A stretch of 64,000 nucleotides of DNA from Microvelia longipes (GCA_018340805.1 JACMZG010000008.1:58270205-58334204); one strand, 5' to 3'; numbered from the stretch's first letter, positions 23,731 to 36,190 are shown. Numbers and translations: made by a program. The notes: generated from the letters alone by a model not told the origin.

Positions 23731-24655
23731 CTACACAAATATTTAATAACTTAGGCCTTTAATAGGTTAACTACCACTGAGAGAAAAAATCGGGAACGGG
23801 GAACCCCGCTACTTCGTTTGCTAACTAGTTGCTACTTCGGACTTAGAATAAAACAGTTATCTAATCACGGGGGAGGGGATACAACTGCGAACTCACTTAG
23901 CATGTCCTCAGAATTTCATGTTAAGTCAAGCCTCAAGTTTTATTTCTACTACGGTCTCGCTAACCTTGACCTCAGATTAATAAAGTAAATTAATTTTAGT
24001 AAACTTAACTAAACTTAACTTACTTTGTAAAATAAAGTAAGTAAACTTTAGTCTCGAAAAATTTCTTTGTTCACAAAAGCATTAAAACCCCTTTACTTTA
24101 CTTTTTAATTTGATTTATTGTTATTATTATGTTCCCCAAGTGTAAACAAAGTAACTAAATCAAAGATTCTATGTCCAGCCAATATAATAATTTATCGGCA
24201 TGAATTAAAATTCATTATTAATATCCAAGGAGTATTTTACAGCAGCAAACACTAATTAATTGATTGATTTAAACTTATAAATTAGCGGGAAAAAATATAC
24301 GTGCTAATTAATCAAGTGGGTTATTTCACAGCTAAATTATCTAGGTTAATTAATTCATTAACATTTAATTTGTTAAGCTACTCCAGTAATAAAGTAGCAA
24401 AGTATATCTTTACGTTTAGTACTTTGTCATAAATTATAAACTTGGATTTTTTTACTTCATATCACATTAACTTGGTTTATCGTGTAAAGATAAAGTTAGG
24501 ATGAACTCACGCGTGGTTTAGTCCGTTCGAGACAAAGGTTTTAAATAATTGAACAAAATTAAGAACATTGACTGGATCGTTTGTAATGCATTTATTTAAT
24601 TCTGGGACCAAGTTTTTACTAAAATGTTACCACATTTATATTGAGGGAAATAAAA

Positions 24656-24656
<1 letters not shown>
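23731..24656. other. Mostly featureless; family S fragment at 23785-23880
   Basis: A short family-S-like piece (AAAATCGGGAACGGGGAACCCCGCTACTTCG region) is followed by AT-rich DNA with direct and inverted TTAACTTAAC/AGTAAGTAAA words near 24000. No gene seen. Confidence 0.4.
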
Positions 24657-24701
<45 letters not shown>

Positions 24702-24735
24702 TTATATTTATTTATTTATATTTATATACGTATGT
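24657..24735. repeat. (AT)n microsatellite
   Basis: About 50 bp of alternating AT followed by imperfect TTTATT/TATG repeats. Confidence 0.9.
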
Positions 24736-24909
24736 ATGTATATAAAATACATTTAACTTAAGTGAAAGCATAATAATTAGGTTTCTTTTATAATAAAATT
24801 GTACAGGTATAGGATTTTTAGTTTAAAAAAGCATTTTCTTTACATACTTGATACATACATACATTGTTTTAATTCTAAGTAAGATAATTTTTGTACCATG
24901 GGTGAAATC

Positions 24910-25140
24910 TGCCGCCGTAGCCCGGTCGTATAGTACTGGACTACGGCACCGGAGGTCCTGGGTTCACAGCCCAGGCTGTGCTCTCAGCTTTTATGAATAC
25001 AATTTGATGTAAAAAGATGTCGCCAACTTAAGCTTTACTTAGAGCATAGCAGATGAGACCCACCCGACGTGGATCCCACAGGGTGAACACTATGAAGGGC
25101 TGAAAGGCTCCAAAACGGGCATTAATTATTATTATTAATA
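24910..25140 (+). mobile_element. tRNA-derived SINE
   Basis: The 5' part is tRNA-like. A good T-arm (CCTGGG, seven-base loop TTCACAG, CCCAGG) spans 24957-24975 and embeds a pol III B-box-like GGTTCACAGCC. An A-box-like TAGCCCGGTCGTATAGT lies upstream, near 24917-24935. A tRNA-unrelated body follows, and the 3' end is an ATT trinucleotide repeat at 25120-25140. Promoter, body and simple tail together are SINE architecture. The source tRNA is not certain. A decayed relative may lie at 30593-30662. Confidence 0.65.
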
Positions 25141-25269
25141 AATGGAATCTACTTTATATAGATAGCATGAATTGTAAAAATTTTAAAAAAGTCTAGAATT
25201 TTTTTAATACTATTTATTAATTATGTATGAACATATCTAAACACTCGACAATTAAAGGAGAAAGAAAAG

Positions 25270-25430
25270 AAAAAATCGAGTAAGAGGTACCTCGGAACTT
25301 TTCCTCATCACATCGGATTCGTTACGCTCATCCCTCTTCGGAACCGCTTCTTTCGTCCTCTGAATATATAATTTGCCAAATTTACACTGCAAAATGTCTT
25401 CAGATTCGCTTTGCTCGTTTGTAGTATATA
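25270..25430 (+). repeat. Dispersed repeat family S, copy 2
   Basis: Shares GTACCTCGGAACTTTTCC, GATTCGYTACGCTCATCC, GTCCTCTGAATATA and AATTTGYCAAATTTA with 33685-33860, and more distantly with 4488-4665. Confidence 0.65.
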
Positions 25431-26740
25431 AGTAAATACATCCGTTTTATTCTCAGTGATTACCCATACAACAGCAAGCCGGGAAAATTTTCTTTGTAAG
25501 GCACACTTTCTTGCTCATCAATCTAGTTCGTCCTCAGGTTTTATGCTGCGTTATCAGGTTTATGCGTCATAGTTAGAACAGTAGGACTCTTACTTGTCTA
25601 TCTGTTTGCATTGATTTTTCAAAGGAGTTGCACTATTTTAGCACAAGAGTGCTGACGCATAACCTATGAATTAGTGCCAGCACACATTACTCAATTTTCC
25701 CAAACTTTTTAAGCTGAAGAGGACGTATTTCAAAGAAAATTCGCTTCGCTTGCGTACCTCTGCACCAGAATCGTTAATTTATAATTTTTAAACAGAAATA
25801 CAAGTTGAATGTTTGTAGTTGAATGTTTAGATTATAATGAGATGAAACTTGGCACATATGTTAGTCTTATACATGGCTACATGCGTGCCAAATCACAATC
25901 CGATCGCATCATTTTATTGCGTAATATGATTTAAAATAAATATATAAATAAATGCTTTTAAATACATAAATATGATTTAAAAGCAATAAGTTAAAATACA
26001 ATGCGAAGCATAATATACATATCAATCACAAAAGAAAATATTTTTTGAGAGATTTCAAACAGTTAGATAGATAGACTTGTCCAATATAAAAAACCTAAAG
26101 AAACAAATACATGATTTAATGCATTATTTTTGAGTTTAAGCGAGCGGAAACCATTAAATAAATTTTTTCTTTGTCATTTGTTAATGTGATGGAAATCCAA
26201 GTTAAAGGAAAGTGAAACAGATAAATGATTTCCTAGGTCACTTTATTATTTTTATTATATCATTTATTATATAAATAATACAATAAAAAAATAAAAACAC
26301 TCGTTTTTAACACATAGCTGTTTATAGTCAACTTATGAACATAACTAAGTTCTATACTCTAATAAAGATCATCCTATAAATTTAAATGGGAAAAAGTCAA
26401 ACCAAACTAACGTATAAATTTCTAAATAAGTGTAGAAATACACATTGATTTTGGACTGAAATTCTCTTCTATTATTAATGAATGTTGATACGTTAAAAGT
26501 AAATTAATAAAACCGAGGAACCTATAAAAATATAACATATTCAAAATTGTTTCATGGATTTTCGGAACAAAAATAATTTTAGGCAATTGAGTATAAGGTA
26601 ATAGATAACTTTACATTAAATCGTCGTGTTTTTGGAATGATATGTATATATTTTAGAAGTAGGTTTAACTTTAACTCTTCCTATCCTGTCCTATAATCAT
26701 AAGTTATCAAGTTATGCCACTTTTTTTTCTTTTAAAAAAT
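25431..26740. other. No recognised feature
   Basis: AT-rich. One further TTCGCTTCGCTTGCG word occurs at about 25740. No gene or RNA seen. Confidence 0.45.
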
Positions 26741-26744
26741 AAAC

Positions 26745-26885
26745 AAGGAACCGAAGGCCTCTTTTGGCCGCTCCACGGCTTCGACGAAGAAACAACTGCA
26801 TGACTGCGAAGCGCCACATAGTAATTGTTCATAGTTGTTGTCCTGTAACAGTTTGTCATACTAGTAGTTTATAAGTAGCTAACTA
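26745..26885 (-). repeat. Dispersed repeat family R, partial copy
   Basis: In reverse complement it reads from TTTATAAACTACTAGT through AGGACAACAACTATGA into a GC-rich CGCTTCGCAG...GGCC tail, matching the right ends of 5865-6360 and 31885-32350. Confidence 0.5.
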
Positions 26886-29314
26886 TCACGATTAAAGTGA
26901 GTTTGCATATTGTATCTAATCTACTTAAAAACTTGATTTGTTTTCATAAAGTTATATGAGTCAAACAATGATGACAATGCTAAATCTGATAAATAAAATT
27001 TAACTTCGTACATGTGTTAACGATACATAGTATAGTAGTAGTTTCCAACTCGGTGATATAACTTTCATTAACAATACGGTTCTGGGCGTTAATAAGTCCA
27101 ATTTTCGTCTTCAGTTTTTTTAGATCCGAAAAAGCGATTGAACGTTATCGTGTCCAATAGAAAAGCCTAGGATCAAAATATTGTATAAATATTGTATGTG
27201 TGTTACAGTCAAAGTGATTAATTATGAATAATAATTAGCCATTATGAATAATAACTATAAAAGTAATAATATACACATAATAACTATAAACAGGGTGGTA
27301 CATTTCAAATACTTGACCCTAATTACTCAGCTCTAGCGTCACCCTATTTACCTCTATAGCGTACGGAGCTATAGAGATAAAATTGATATCTACCCCCACT
27401 AAGTCGACCACTGGGAGTTAAATTACCAAATTATTTTTTTGGTAATTGTCTGGCATGTATACTATAACATGGATCATATCTAAAATTGCGTCATATCCTA
27501 GAAAATTTGACAGCGATATCGCTGAATTCCTTTAATTTTTTTCAGACCTTCATTTTCCCCATACAATTTATTAGAAGTTATGAATTGTAGTGTATCAGTA
27601 ATCTTATATTAATTATAAAGTGGTAATAGTCCTGAAAAATTATCTATTCAAAAGAATGCATAAAAATAATTATAAAGTATTTATTAATTATTCATAATAA
27701 ACTTCAGAATTCTCGTCAATTATAAATAATAAAATTAAACAATTAATGGTTACATAATAAGTATACATATAAATATCAAAGATACTAAAGCACTGTTGAC
27801 TGATAAAGAACCACACATCAGCAAAGGTAAACAAATGTTTTTCCGTACTTCACATTTATTGCCTTTTTCCTAAACCTTAAAATTAACACTTTTACCCACT
27901 CTCCTGACCACATTATCCAACTCGGTTATAGTCAAATTTTTAATAATATTTATTACATTAGCCATTTTGTGTTAGATATTATGCATAATGGCCAGCCAAT
28001 TGATTAATTAATTACTTCGGCCAACTGTTTTAATCATTATTCATGATATCCAATTTATCACTAAGGCTTAACATAAATATATTTATATATATTCTTGATC
28101 AGTCAGTCCTCCTTTCAAAAGAAACCACCTCCTCTATCCATGACCCCAAACTCATGAGCTCACTTTTCCTAAATTTGCTAGAAGTATTTCGCTTGATAAA
28201 TTAAATTATACCAATAATTGACTCATGAAAGATAAATTGCTTATACGACATATAAAAAATCTAATAAAAACGAATAATTTAGATTTTTATTGCTACATTT
28301 AATTATCTTAAAACGCATTAATGTTTTTATTAAGTGCGTTAAAAAGGGCATATCATAATTATAAACAACGTTAATATTAGATTTGAAATTAGATGCCACC
28401 AGTGCAGTGGAAAAGAGGTCGTTTTTTATTGGTAATAAAATATTATCTTTCGCACTAATTTAACGAGATATACAGTGTTAAATCTCATTTCATGCAATTT
28501 GTTATTTAATACATTTTTCATGACATTTTTTGGTCTATAAATATATTGGATTGGATGATAAAAATTGTGAATTGAACAAATTTATTGCTATTATTTTATA
28601 TATATCATGTTTTGGGTCATAGTAAAGGTAATCTAAGAAAATATAAAATAAAGACTGTCTCCATGAATGATAAACTATTTTGTAGAAACTGTACAACACT
28701 CTGTACGCCCCACGGTCCACTATCACCAAGAGAATTTAAGTCAATTTCCCATCTACTAAGTAGTAATGGATTAAAGTTACAGACAACAAACTAACCACTT
28801 ATTACTAAAAACTTCAACTTCTTAAAACTTAATTCTAAATATCTGATTCTAAAATCGGAACAACTCTGTAGTACTTGTTCGTATCTAGAGCAATTATTAC
28901 AAGACATTTACTGAACTGCAGCAGCACTTTATCAATAAAGATTACCAAAAGAAACAAGATGTTTCAACAGAGGAGAGCAATTTTCAGAATCCTTCAATAC
29001 ATTAAACTTTGAATACTATTATTAGCAGCCTGTCTTTTTTAATTCACCTCTAACTCACCGGTGGGTGGAATTACTTCATACGGTGGATTTCGTATTTGTT
29101 TTTCAATCCCACTCCACAGTCACTTTTAGAGGCGTAATCTCTGGGACTATTCACCAAATGCTTTGGGGAAATATTATTACTTGAGGGATCCTACAACTAG
29201 GAAGTTGAATTTTGAAACATCGAAAAAAAGCAAAATTTTATTCAGTGGAACCATTAAAATTCAAGCTAAAACACATGTTAGTGAAAAGCAGACAGCAATA
29301 GATTTATTATAATC
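26886..29314. other. No recognised feature
   Basis: AT-rich, about 2.4 kb. Overlapping opposite-strand frames near 28535-28794 lack recognisable domains. Confidence 0.45.
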
Positions 29315-29450
29315 TTAACTCACTCTTAGAGGAGGTTTCAATGAGGTTACACAGAGCCCTGAGATCCCCAAAAAGATGTTACAGGCCTCTCAATGTGTTG
29401 AGATAGGCTATGCCCTCTATAGTAATATACCTCTATGCCCCGCGTGTAGT
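29315..29450 (-). repeat. Dispersed repeat family U, copy 2
   Basis: Reverse complement of 4111-4275. Shared pieces are GGGCATAGCCTATCT, AACACATTGAGAGGCCTG, GGGCTCTGTGTAAC and CTAAGAGTGAGTTAAG. Confidence 0.55.
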
Positions 29451-30590
29451 GAAAAGAGCAAGCAATGACTTATTAAATAATCACAAAGGCTAATAAGATA
29501 AAGAGTGAACTTAATAACTCACCATTTATCTTATAAATACATGCAAAGATTTCAGCATGTATACATATACATACATTCAGCAAAAAATTTAAAAATACTA
29601 TACCACATGCCTGGCACGTAAATTAAAAGTGCGGCTATTTAGCAATCAATTACTCCATTATATACTAACCAATAAATTGTGTAAAATGGTTTGTCTATAA
29701 ATATTATTTATTTATTGTAGAGCTTAATTAAACATCATTAGCTCCACGCAACTCTTATAGTAATAATAACAAAGCGAAATAAAGCATCATAAAGGTAATG
29801 TTATATTTGATATGGCTAGGGAGTAAAAATACAAAATTTTACTATGCATCATGTAGCAACATTAACACTGTATTAAAAACTGAATATTAGATAAAAATTG
29901 GATAGAATTTAAAATATAATTTTAGTGCGTGAAAAACTTACTGATTTTGAAAAAGAAAAGATAGGTGAACAAAAATAGAAAAGGGTTAAGAATACAAATA
30001 ACAGATAGTAAAAATTAAAAACAAAAGTAAGTTAAAATGCTCTTCCGATTTCGATCCCGGTATCAGTTTCTTATAAATAGTTGAATAGGTTTCTCGTTGT
30101 CGCCTAAAAGGTCAGGTAAATTTGAGGGAATATTATGAGTCGCTATGATTTACTGTTGGCTACTACAGTCAATGAGAACGTGCTTGACCGTAACTGTGTC
30201 ATTGCATAGTCTCCATTCGGCAGTTCTTGGTCTCTCGAAACAGATAGCTGGGTCAGTAGCATGTGATCAAGTCATAATCTACACAAAACTGTCTCCTCGG
30301 GTCGGCTTCCTCTGTAGCAAGTCTTCTAATCTCCAATAATAGGTTTTACCGAGTTTGTTTGCTGTTATTTTAAAGAATTCCAAATTTTTTGCCACTGTCT
30401 ACTTAGTTTTTGTCTTAAGTGACAATAAATGACATAAAAGCAAACTTAAAATTTCATATATTTTAAGTTTAAAAAAATATTAATTCAATTACCTAACCCA
30501 AAAGGAGAACTGAATTTATTAAAATTAATAACGTTACTGGAACGTAACATAGCTCCAATAAAGCATAGTCAAATACTCTAAGGTGCTCAT
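29451..30590. other. No recognised feature
   Basis: AT-rich. Nothing supported on either strand. Confidence 0.45.
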
Positions 30591-30592
30591 CT

Positions 30593-30662
30593 GATGCCGT
30601 AGCCCAGATATTTTATATCTATCACTGCAACGCGGACCGTGAGCGTTACAGACCAACGGCTA
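30593..30662 (+). repeat. Decayed tRNA-like / SINE fragment
   Basis: Begins GATGCCGTAGCCC, the same head as the SINE at 24910. About 50 nt on it has GCGTTACAGACC where a B box would lie. It is too diverged for certainty. Confidence 0.3.
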
Positions 30663-31800
30663 TTAACTTCATATTACTATTGATTAAATTTCGTAGATAT
30701 CTCTTTAAAATTTGGCTTAGATTAACAGTATAGAAATCTCTAGTTTATTATTATCTCTACAGTATGACCAGCTATTGTATTTTATCTCTATCTCTATTAT
30801 TTAAAAGTTTATATCAAATTTGCACTAAAATTCTAAATTGGTTTAAGGTATGGGGGAAAAGAAATTGGAATAAATATGAGTCAGGGTAAAGTTGTTTAAC
30901 ATGGCACCTCTAATCCCGACTTAGATCTATTTAAGCCGATTTTACCCTTTAGTTTAGTTTGCTTCGTAAAACAAGCTTTATACCAATAAACTTAAATCCT
31001 TCTCAATATTGGATTTAGGTGTAATACAAGGCTTTTTCTTTTCTGAAACCCAAGTTTTTTATACAGATTTAGCTCATTACGGCACGTAATGACAATACAT
31101 CAAAAAGTTTAGCTTGGCATACAACAGGCATTTAGGCATATCCTAACATTTAGTTTAACCTATTGGCTTTCATATAAAATCTTAAGGTGTGAACACTCCA
31201 ATTTTTCATACAATATCTATTTATATTTGGTCTTAAATAAGAACTTTATAAATTTCAGGAATTTAATATATAATGACGAAAAAAATGTTTTTAAATTCAT
31301 TTTATAAAAACAAAATTAACAAAAATCAAATTTTTACTAATGAGGGTCATATGGGGAGTCAATAATTGTGTTTTTAAGTGCTTGAATCAGCATTGCGAGA
31401 TCAAATACGATCTTAATGTTGCCGTCGAAAACTAATCCAAAGTTGTAAGGAAAATTTCCGAGGTGTCCTGTACTTGATTTTATCACTGAAATTTCTTTAT
31501 ATCAAGGCCAAATGCCTTAATATAATGTTTTGAGGTGATGCATTCACGTAGTCCTTTATTAGATCAAAAAATTAATTCTTACAAGGACGATAAAAATAAT
31601 TATTTTTCTATTTTGGTCAATCAATCACTAATGCATTTGTTAAAAGTAAATAAAATTTAAATCAACAATAAGTGTTTCGCACCCTCCTTCTTTTGTCCCC
31701 CTCTAAAAACAATTATGAAGCTGCCCTCCATAATTGGAAACGTGTGTGTAACTAATATGATTTTTTCTGCTCTCAAAAACCGAATGCAGTTTTTTTTATC
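30663..31800. other. No recognised feature
   Basis: AT-rich. No supported structure. Confidence 0.45.
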
Positions 31801-31803
31801 GAA

Positions 31804-31820
31804 TTATATTATATATATAT

Positions 31821-31879
<59 letters not shown>

Positions 31880-31880
31880 C
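31804..31880. repeat. (AT)n microsatellite
   Basis: Alternating AT with two phase breaks (AATATA). It abuts the left end of a family R copy. Confidence 0.92.
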
Positions 31881-31884
31881 GAAA

Positions 31885-32350
31885 TTTTTGTTCCCAGATG
31901 TGCCTATGAGACACGATAACTTTCAAACGCTATCATGGATCGAAAATATACTTGGTACAAAAATCAACCTATGTCCCAAACCCTAATGTTTATGAAATAT
32001 GTAAGACGTCATTAACCCACATTAACGACTCAGAGAAAACTTCACAAATCTTCAAAAAAGGTTTTATTTAGACTACAATTTGTACACATATACTACTATA
32101 CAAAAGTAACAAAAACACGAAGTTAATTTTTATTATCAATATTATTTCTGGTTTTATCGATTGACATATATATCATAATGTAAACAAATCACGTTTTTTG
32201 ACAAATACATTTGAAAATTTGCATATATCGTGGCAGTATGACACTTATATAAACTAGTAATACGGCGAAATTATGTAGGACAACAACCATCTGGCCGCGA
32301 AGCGGCTCCCAGCGCAGTCGCCATCTTGCGGCCAAGAGGCTGAAGTCATC
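31885..32350 (+). repeat. Dispersed repeat family R, long copy
   Basis: Colinear with 5865-6360 from GATAACTTTCAAACGCT to AGGACAACAACC. It then has a GC-rich tail with CGCGAAGCGG and GCGGCCAAGAGGC. Its 5' side touches an (AT)n tract. Confidence 0.6.
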
Positions 32351-33300
32351 TTATTTGTAAAATTAAATGTGATTCAGCAACATTTTTTTAAAACAATCAA
32401 AACAATTAAAGTTTCGCTTTCTTCATTACTCTTAAAATAGAGAATTTCGTGCATATACAGTATTGTTTGGTTAGCCAGGGTAATTGCTTCCATTCTTTAG
32501 ATGGGTATCCTAGAACATAACTCAAGTTCTAGCAAGACTTATATATTTAAAGTCCCATATATAATTATATTGCTTTAGAATGTAACGTCAAATCTAAATT
32601 TAAATGTAGAAATATGCTAAATAGGTCTTGAAGTATAAGCTAAGATAACAAGTATCATAAAGGTTACCATGGTAGAATTTTATCTACCAAAATCTTTAAA
32701 TAGAGAGAAGCTACACATTTGAAATAGAAAAGCAAGCATGTCTCATGTGCTTAAATTTACTTTAAAGCCTAAAAACGTAATTGTTGCATTACGCATTGCT
32801 TAATAACATCCGAAAACCGAGCTATAAATTACTTTAATTATATATAATTCTTCAAGTATAATAACTGACCCCCCTCAAGTACTTCTTGATCAGGCTTAAC
32901 TCTGGTCCAGCAAATTCTTTTAACATTTTCCCTGTTACATTACATTTAATAATCAAATCTTTTTCGTTTAATCAGAATCATAGTATCAAGTATCACAATT
33001 AGGAGATGTAATTAATAGATGGCGTAACAACTATTAAAAAGCATGTTCATGTTGTATTTTCGTGTTATGAGAAATAAATAAATTGTATATTACTCTTTGT
33101 TTTTTACAAATTATTTGGTACAAATTAGCTTTAAATTTTAAAAATATAAAAGTTCAGATTAAATATTTTTATTTATAAAAGCTCATATCTGTACCTTGAT
33201 AAAATTTAGTAAATGAAATTATTTTTTAATATTATTTATTTTATAAATATTGAGGGGGAGTAATTAAGTCAGCATTGAATAATGGATAAAACATTGAGAT
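32351..33300. other. No recognised feature
   Basis: AT-rich, about 950 bp without supported structure. Confidence 0.45.
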
Positions 33301-33304
33301 GCCA

Positions 33305-33510
33305 TTGCCATGTTGTTTACTTAGGTTTGTTGTTGTTGTACCTTGAGGACTCGTCTTCCTGCGGGGCGTTGTGATGGTGCATGAGTTGTTTGGCATGGTT
33401 CACAGAGACATGACACGGCACTCACTGACTGCTTAGCACCGGCTTGGTAGACCACCCCTACCCCCGGGCCAGTCCGGGGGCTAGTCTCCCTCCCTGCCTT
33501 CCTCAACCTG
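33305..33510. other. GC-rich block of unknown nature
   Basis: Roughly 200 bp far richer in G+C than its surroundings, starting after a TTG repeat. It contains a strong hairpin at 33461-33480: CCCCCGG, six-base loop, CCGGGGG. A 61-codon - strand frame crosses it, but its translation matches no family I recognise and reads like chance coding in GC-rich DNA. It could be a repeat fragment, an exon or transferred DNA. Confidence 0.4.
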
Positions 33511-33684
33511 GAAAATATAGAGCTGGATAAGACTAAGCTTTTTTGTCCCAGGCCAAAGGACGATCGGATGTTTTCCCAACATTCAAAAGTTCTTATCAGT
33601 TAGAATACACTCACTGGAAAATATAATATTTTTCTTTTAAATTTGTATGGAAAATAACCTGTTGATAAAATTTATATATTTAAT

Positions 33685-33860
33685 AAAAATCGGGTACGGG
33701 GTACCTCGGAACTTTTCCAAAACATATCAGATTCGCTACGCTCATCCTCCCTAATTTAGGGCTCGCTTCGCCTGTCCTCTGAATATACAATTTGTCAAAT
33801 TTATAGTATAACTCGTCTTTAGACTCGCTTAGCTCATCCTCAGATTGTAATTACATTAGT
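33685..33860 (+). repeat. Dispersed repeat family S, copy 3
   Basis: Close to copy 2: GGTACCTCGGAACTTTTCC, ATTCGCTACGCTCATCC, GGGCTCGCTTCGCC, GTCCTCTGAATATA. It then has a second CGTCTTTAGACTCGCTTAGC block. Confidence 0.65.
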
Positions 33861-35095
33861 TTCATGTAATTAAACTAACTAAATCTCTAACCTTCTAATT
33901 TAACTAAACCTTCTTATTTCCTAGCGGTCACCCTTCCTGACACTGACCTCCCTCGATAGATATACTTTCTGAATTGAAACGAAACGTAGTATACCTTCAT
34001 TTTACTCATTAATGGTGACGATATAATCAAGTGATTTCCCAATTGTGCTATTCAAGATGATCTGATTAAGCTTAAACTGGCTTTTATTGTTTATGAATAC
34101 CCATGACTTTAAGAAGACAACTTCATGGTACTTCTGAGGATGCTTTACAGGCCGTGATTTCGTAGTAGCCATTTTTGTCCTATCCGTCTCAAACAGGGTG
34201 GAACAAGAGGTAAAGCCTCTTGTTTCAAAGGCCTGTCAAGTTTATTTTTTTCGTTATTACATAACTTGGGTTGATAACGTCATATATTTTCCAGAAATAA
34301 TAGGGTCTATAACCTCCTGAACATGTCACTTCGAAGAAACTGCGGTGTACAACAAATTTAGAAGAGCACGAATGGAAAATAACTATTAAATATTATCTGG
34401 ATTAACTAAACCGAGAATTTTTATGACTAAAATAAACACAAATAGAATAGAATTATCAATTCAAAATTTACAAATTACAATAACCTTTAATACCCTCTTA
34501 ATTAAGGGGAGGCCCTTGCTTGTATACAAGTGTCAGTAGGCTAATAAAAAAATAATATATATAAATAAAAAATAATATAGTGTGTGTGTGTAAATATATA
34601 AATAAATTTTTCGGACTTATAATTTTGATAGCAGAATACCAAACAGAATCTACCCCTCCCCCTCCTTTCCCCTTTAACAACCTTATAATCATTATTCTTA
34701 TGATGAAAATTCGCTAAAACCACCTAACCCCTCCCTTCTTCTTCCATGACCACAATCTCTTAAGCTTATTTTTTCTTTGGAGAAAAATAATAACTAAAAA
34801 CCTAAAAATACCTAAAATAAACTAAAATTAAAATTAACTATTTTATAAAAACTTTAACTTTTAGACTAAGATGCCCCGTATGCCAGGGTATTGATATTGT
34901 TAAGAATATTAATTTATTCGCTATCACGATTACCTCCTATACTTCATCATTATCGTACTTATTTTTCCATCATTTATTATAATTTCAGAAAGATAGGACC
35001 CTAATGTCAATTTGGTAGAGGTTTTTAAATTGTTTAATCACAAATCTTTTATGTTCATATATATATATACAAGTAAAAACATGTGTTTTTATAAT
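33861..35095. other. No recognised feature
   Basis: AT-rich. A short C-rich / G-rich strand-biased patch lies near 34650-34740. No gene seen. Confidence 0.45.
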
Positions 35096-35097
35096 TC

Positions 35098-35380
35098 AAG
35101 TAATGTATAAACAAATATAGGGTACAATTAAAGTTTAAATATAAAACACATGTAGGGTACAACTAAGTAAAACACATGTAAAGTAGAAATAAAGTATATA
35201 TGTATAAACACATGTAAAGTAGAAGTAAAGTATATATTTATAAACACATGTAAAGAACAATTAAAGTATATATGTATATACACATGTAAAGTACAAGTAC
35301 ATTATATATGTATAAACACATGTAGGGTAAAAGTAAAGTATATATGTATAAATACATGTAGGGTAAAGTAAGTATATATG

Positions 35381-35385
<5 letters not shown>
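35098..35385. repeat. 36-bp minisatellite, about eight units
   Basis: The anchor AACACATG recurs at 35135, 35171, 35207, 35243, 35279, 35315 and 35351 (with one-base variants), exactly every 36 bp. Units read TATATATGTATAAACACATG followed by a TAAAGTAGAAGTAAAG-like half. Confidence 0.93.

Positions 35386-35387
<2 letters not shown>

Positions 35388-35452
<65 letters not shown>
35388..35452. repeat. (AT)n microsatellite
   Basis: About 65 bp of pure alternating AT, continuing directly from the last 36-bp unit, whose own TATATATGTATA may have seeded it. Confidence 0.95.
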
Positions 35453-35454
<2 letters not shown>

Positions 35455-35879
35455 TTTTGATGTTATAAACTATGCTGCAAATACAATAAAAGTTATCGCT
35501 AGTATTAAAGTTCAAACCTTGGAACTTCAGCTCTCAGGTGCCTCTGAAACTGATTGGTTACACAGTTCTGAACTTCGGTCTCGCTTGGCCAGGCTATTTA
35601 TTAGTAATATTTGTCTGAGAAACTTCGGTAAAATTAATTAGTTTTTAAATTATAAAACTAATCTTATGCTAACTAAATCTTTATGCTACGCTATTTTACG
35701 ATATTTCGTACATCAAAAGCAGTGAGAAAATTGAATGTTAAAAATAATATATACTTTTAAAATGGGCAATGACCAATATTAACATAAAATTTAGTGAATC
35801 GTTTCACAACTTGAATAAGATCTCTATTATTGAGCAAGAAATATATAAAGCATGTATGACTAAAAAAATTCGCCCGGCT
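35453..35879. other. No recognised feature
   Basis: An open frame runs from 35378 to 35641 through the AT tract. Its non-repetitive part matches nothing I know. Confidence 0.4.
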
Positions 35880-36190
35880 CGTCAGGTTTTCCCGCGCCAG
35901 TTTTTTTTAATTTTTTGATGTCTTAGCTAAATATAGGTTGCCTTGGTCTGATAAATATTATCTTCCGAATAGTCAACTAGACTCTATGTTTGGTGTGCCA
36001 AGTTTCTAACATAATCACAGCGGGACTTATACTTGCTACAGACACAGACAGACAGACAGACAGTCAGCATGATAAAACCCACTCATAACGTCATAAAAGG
36101 GCCTGAAATCGATAATTATGATAAAGCCTCGGTTTCAGGTTTTTAGGATATAAATACAATACTTTTCCTATACCTTTTCCCTCTTCACCT
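35880..36190 (+). repeat. Dispersed repeat family T, copy 2
   Basis: Diverged second copy of 23270-23520. Shared pieces are GGTCTGATA, GTGCCAAG, ATAATCACAGCGG, an ACAGACAG run, GCCTCGGTTTCAGGTTTTTAGG and AATACTTTTCC. Confidence 0.6.

Noticed and set aside
33321..33506. 61-codon - strand frame in the GC-rich block
   Set aside because: GC-rich DNA gives long frames by chance, and no domain is visible. Kept only as a compositional oddity.
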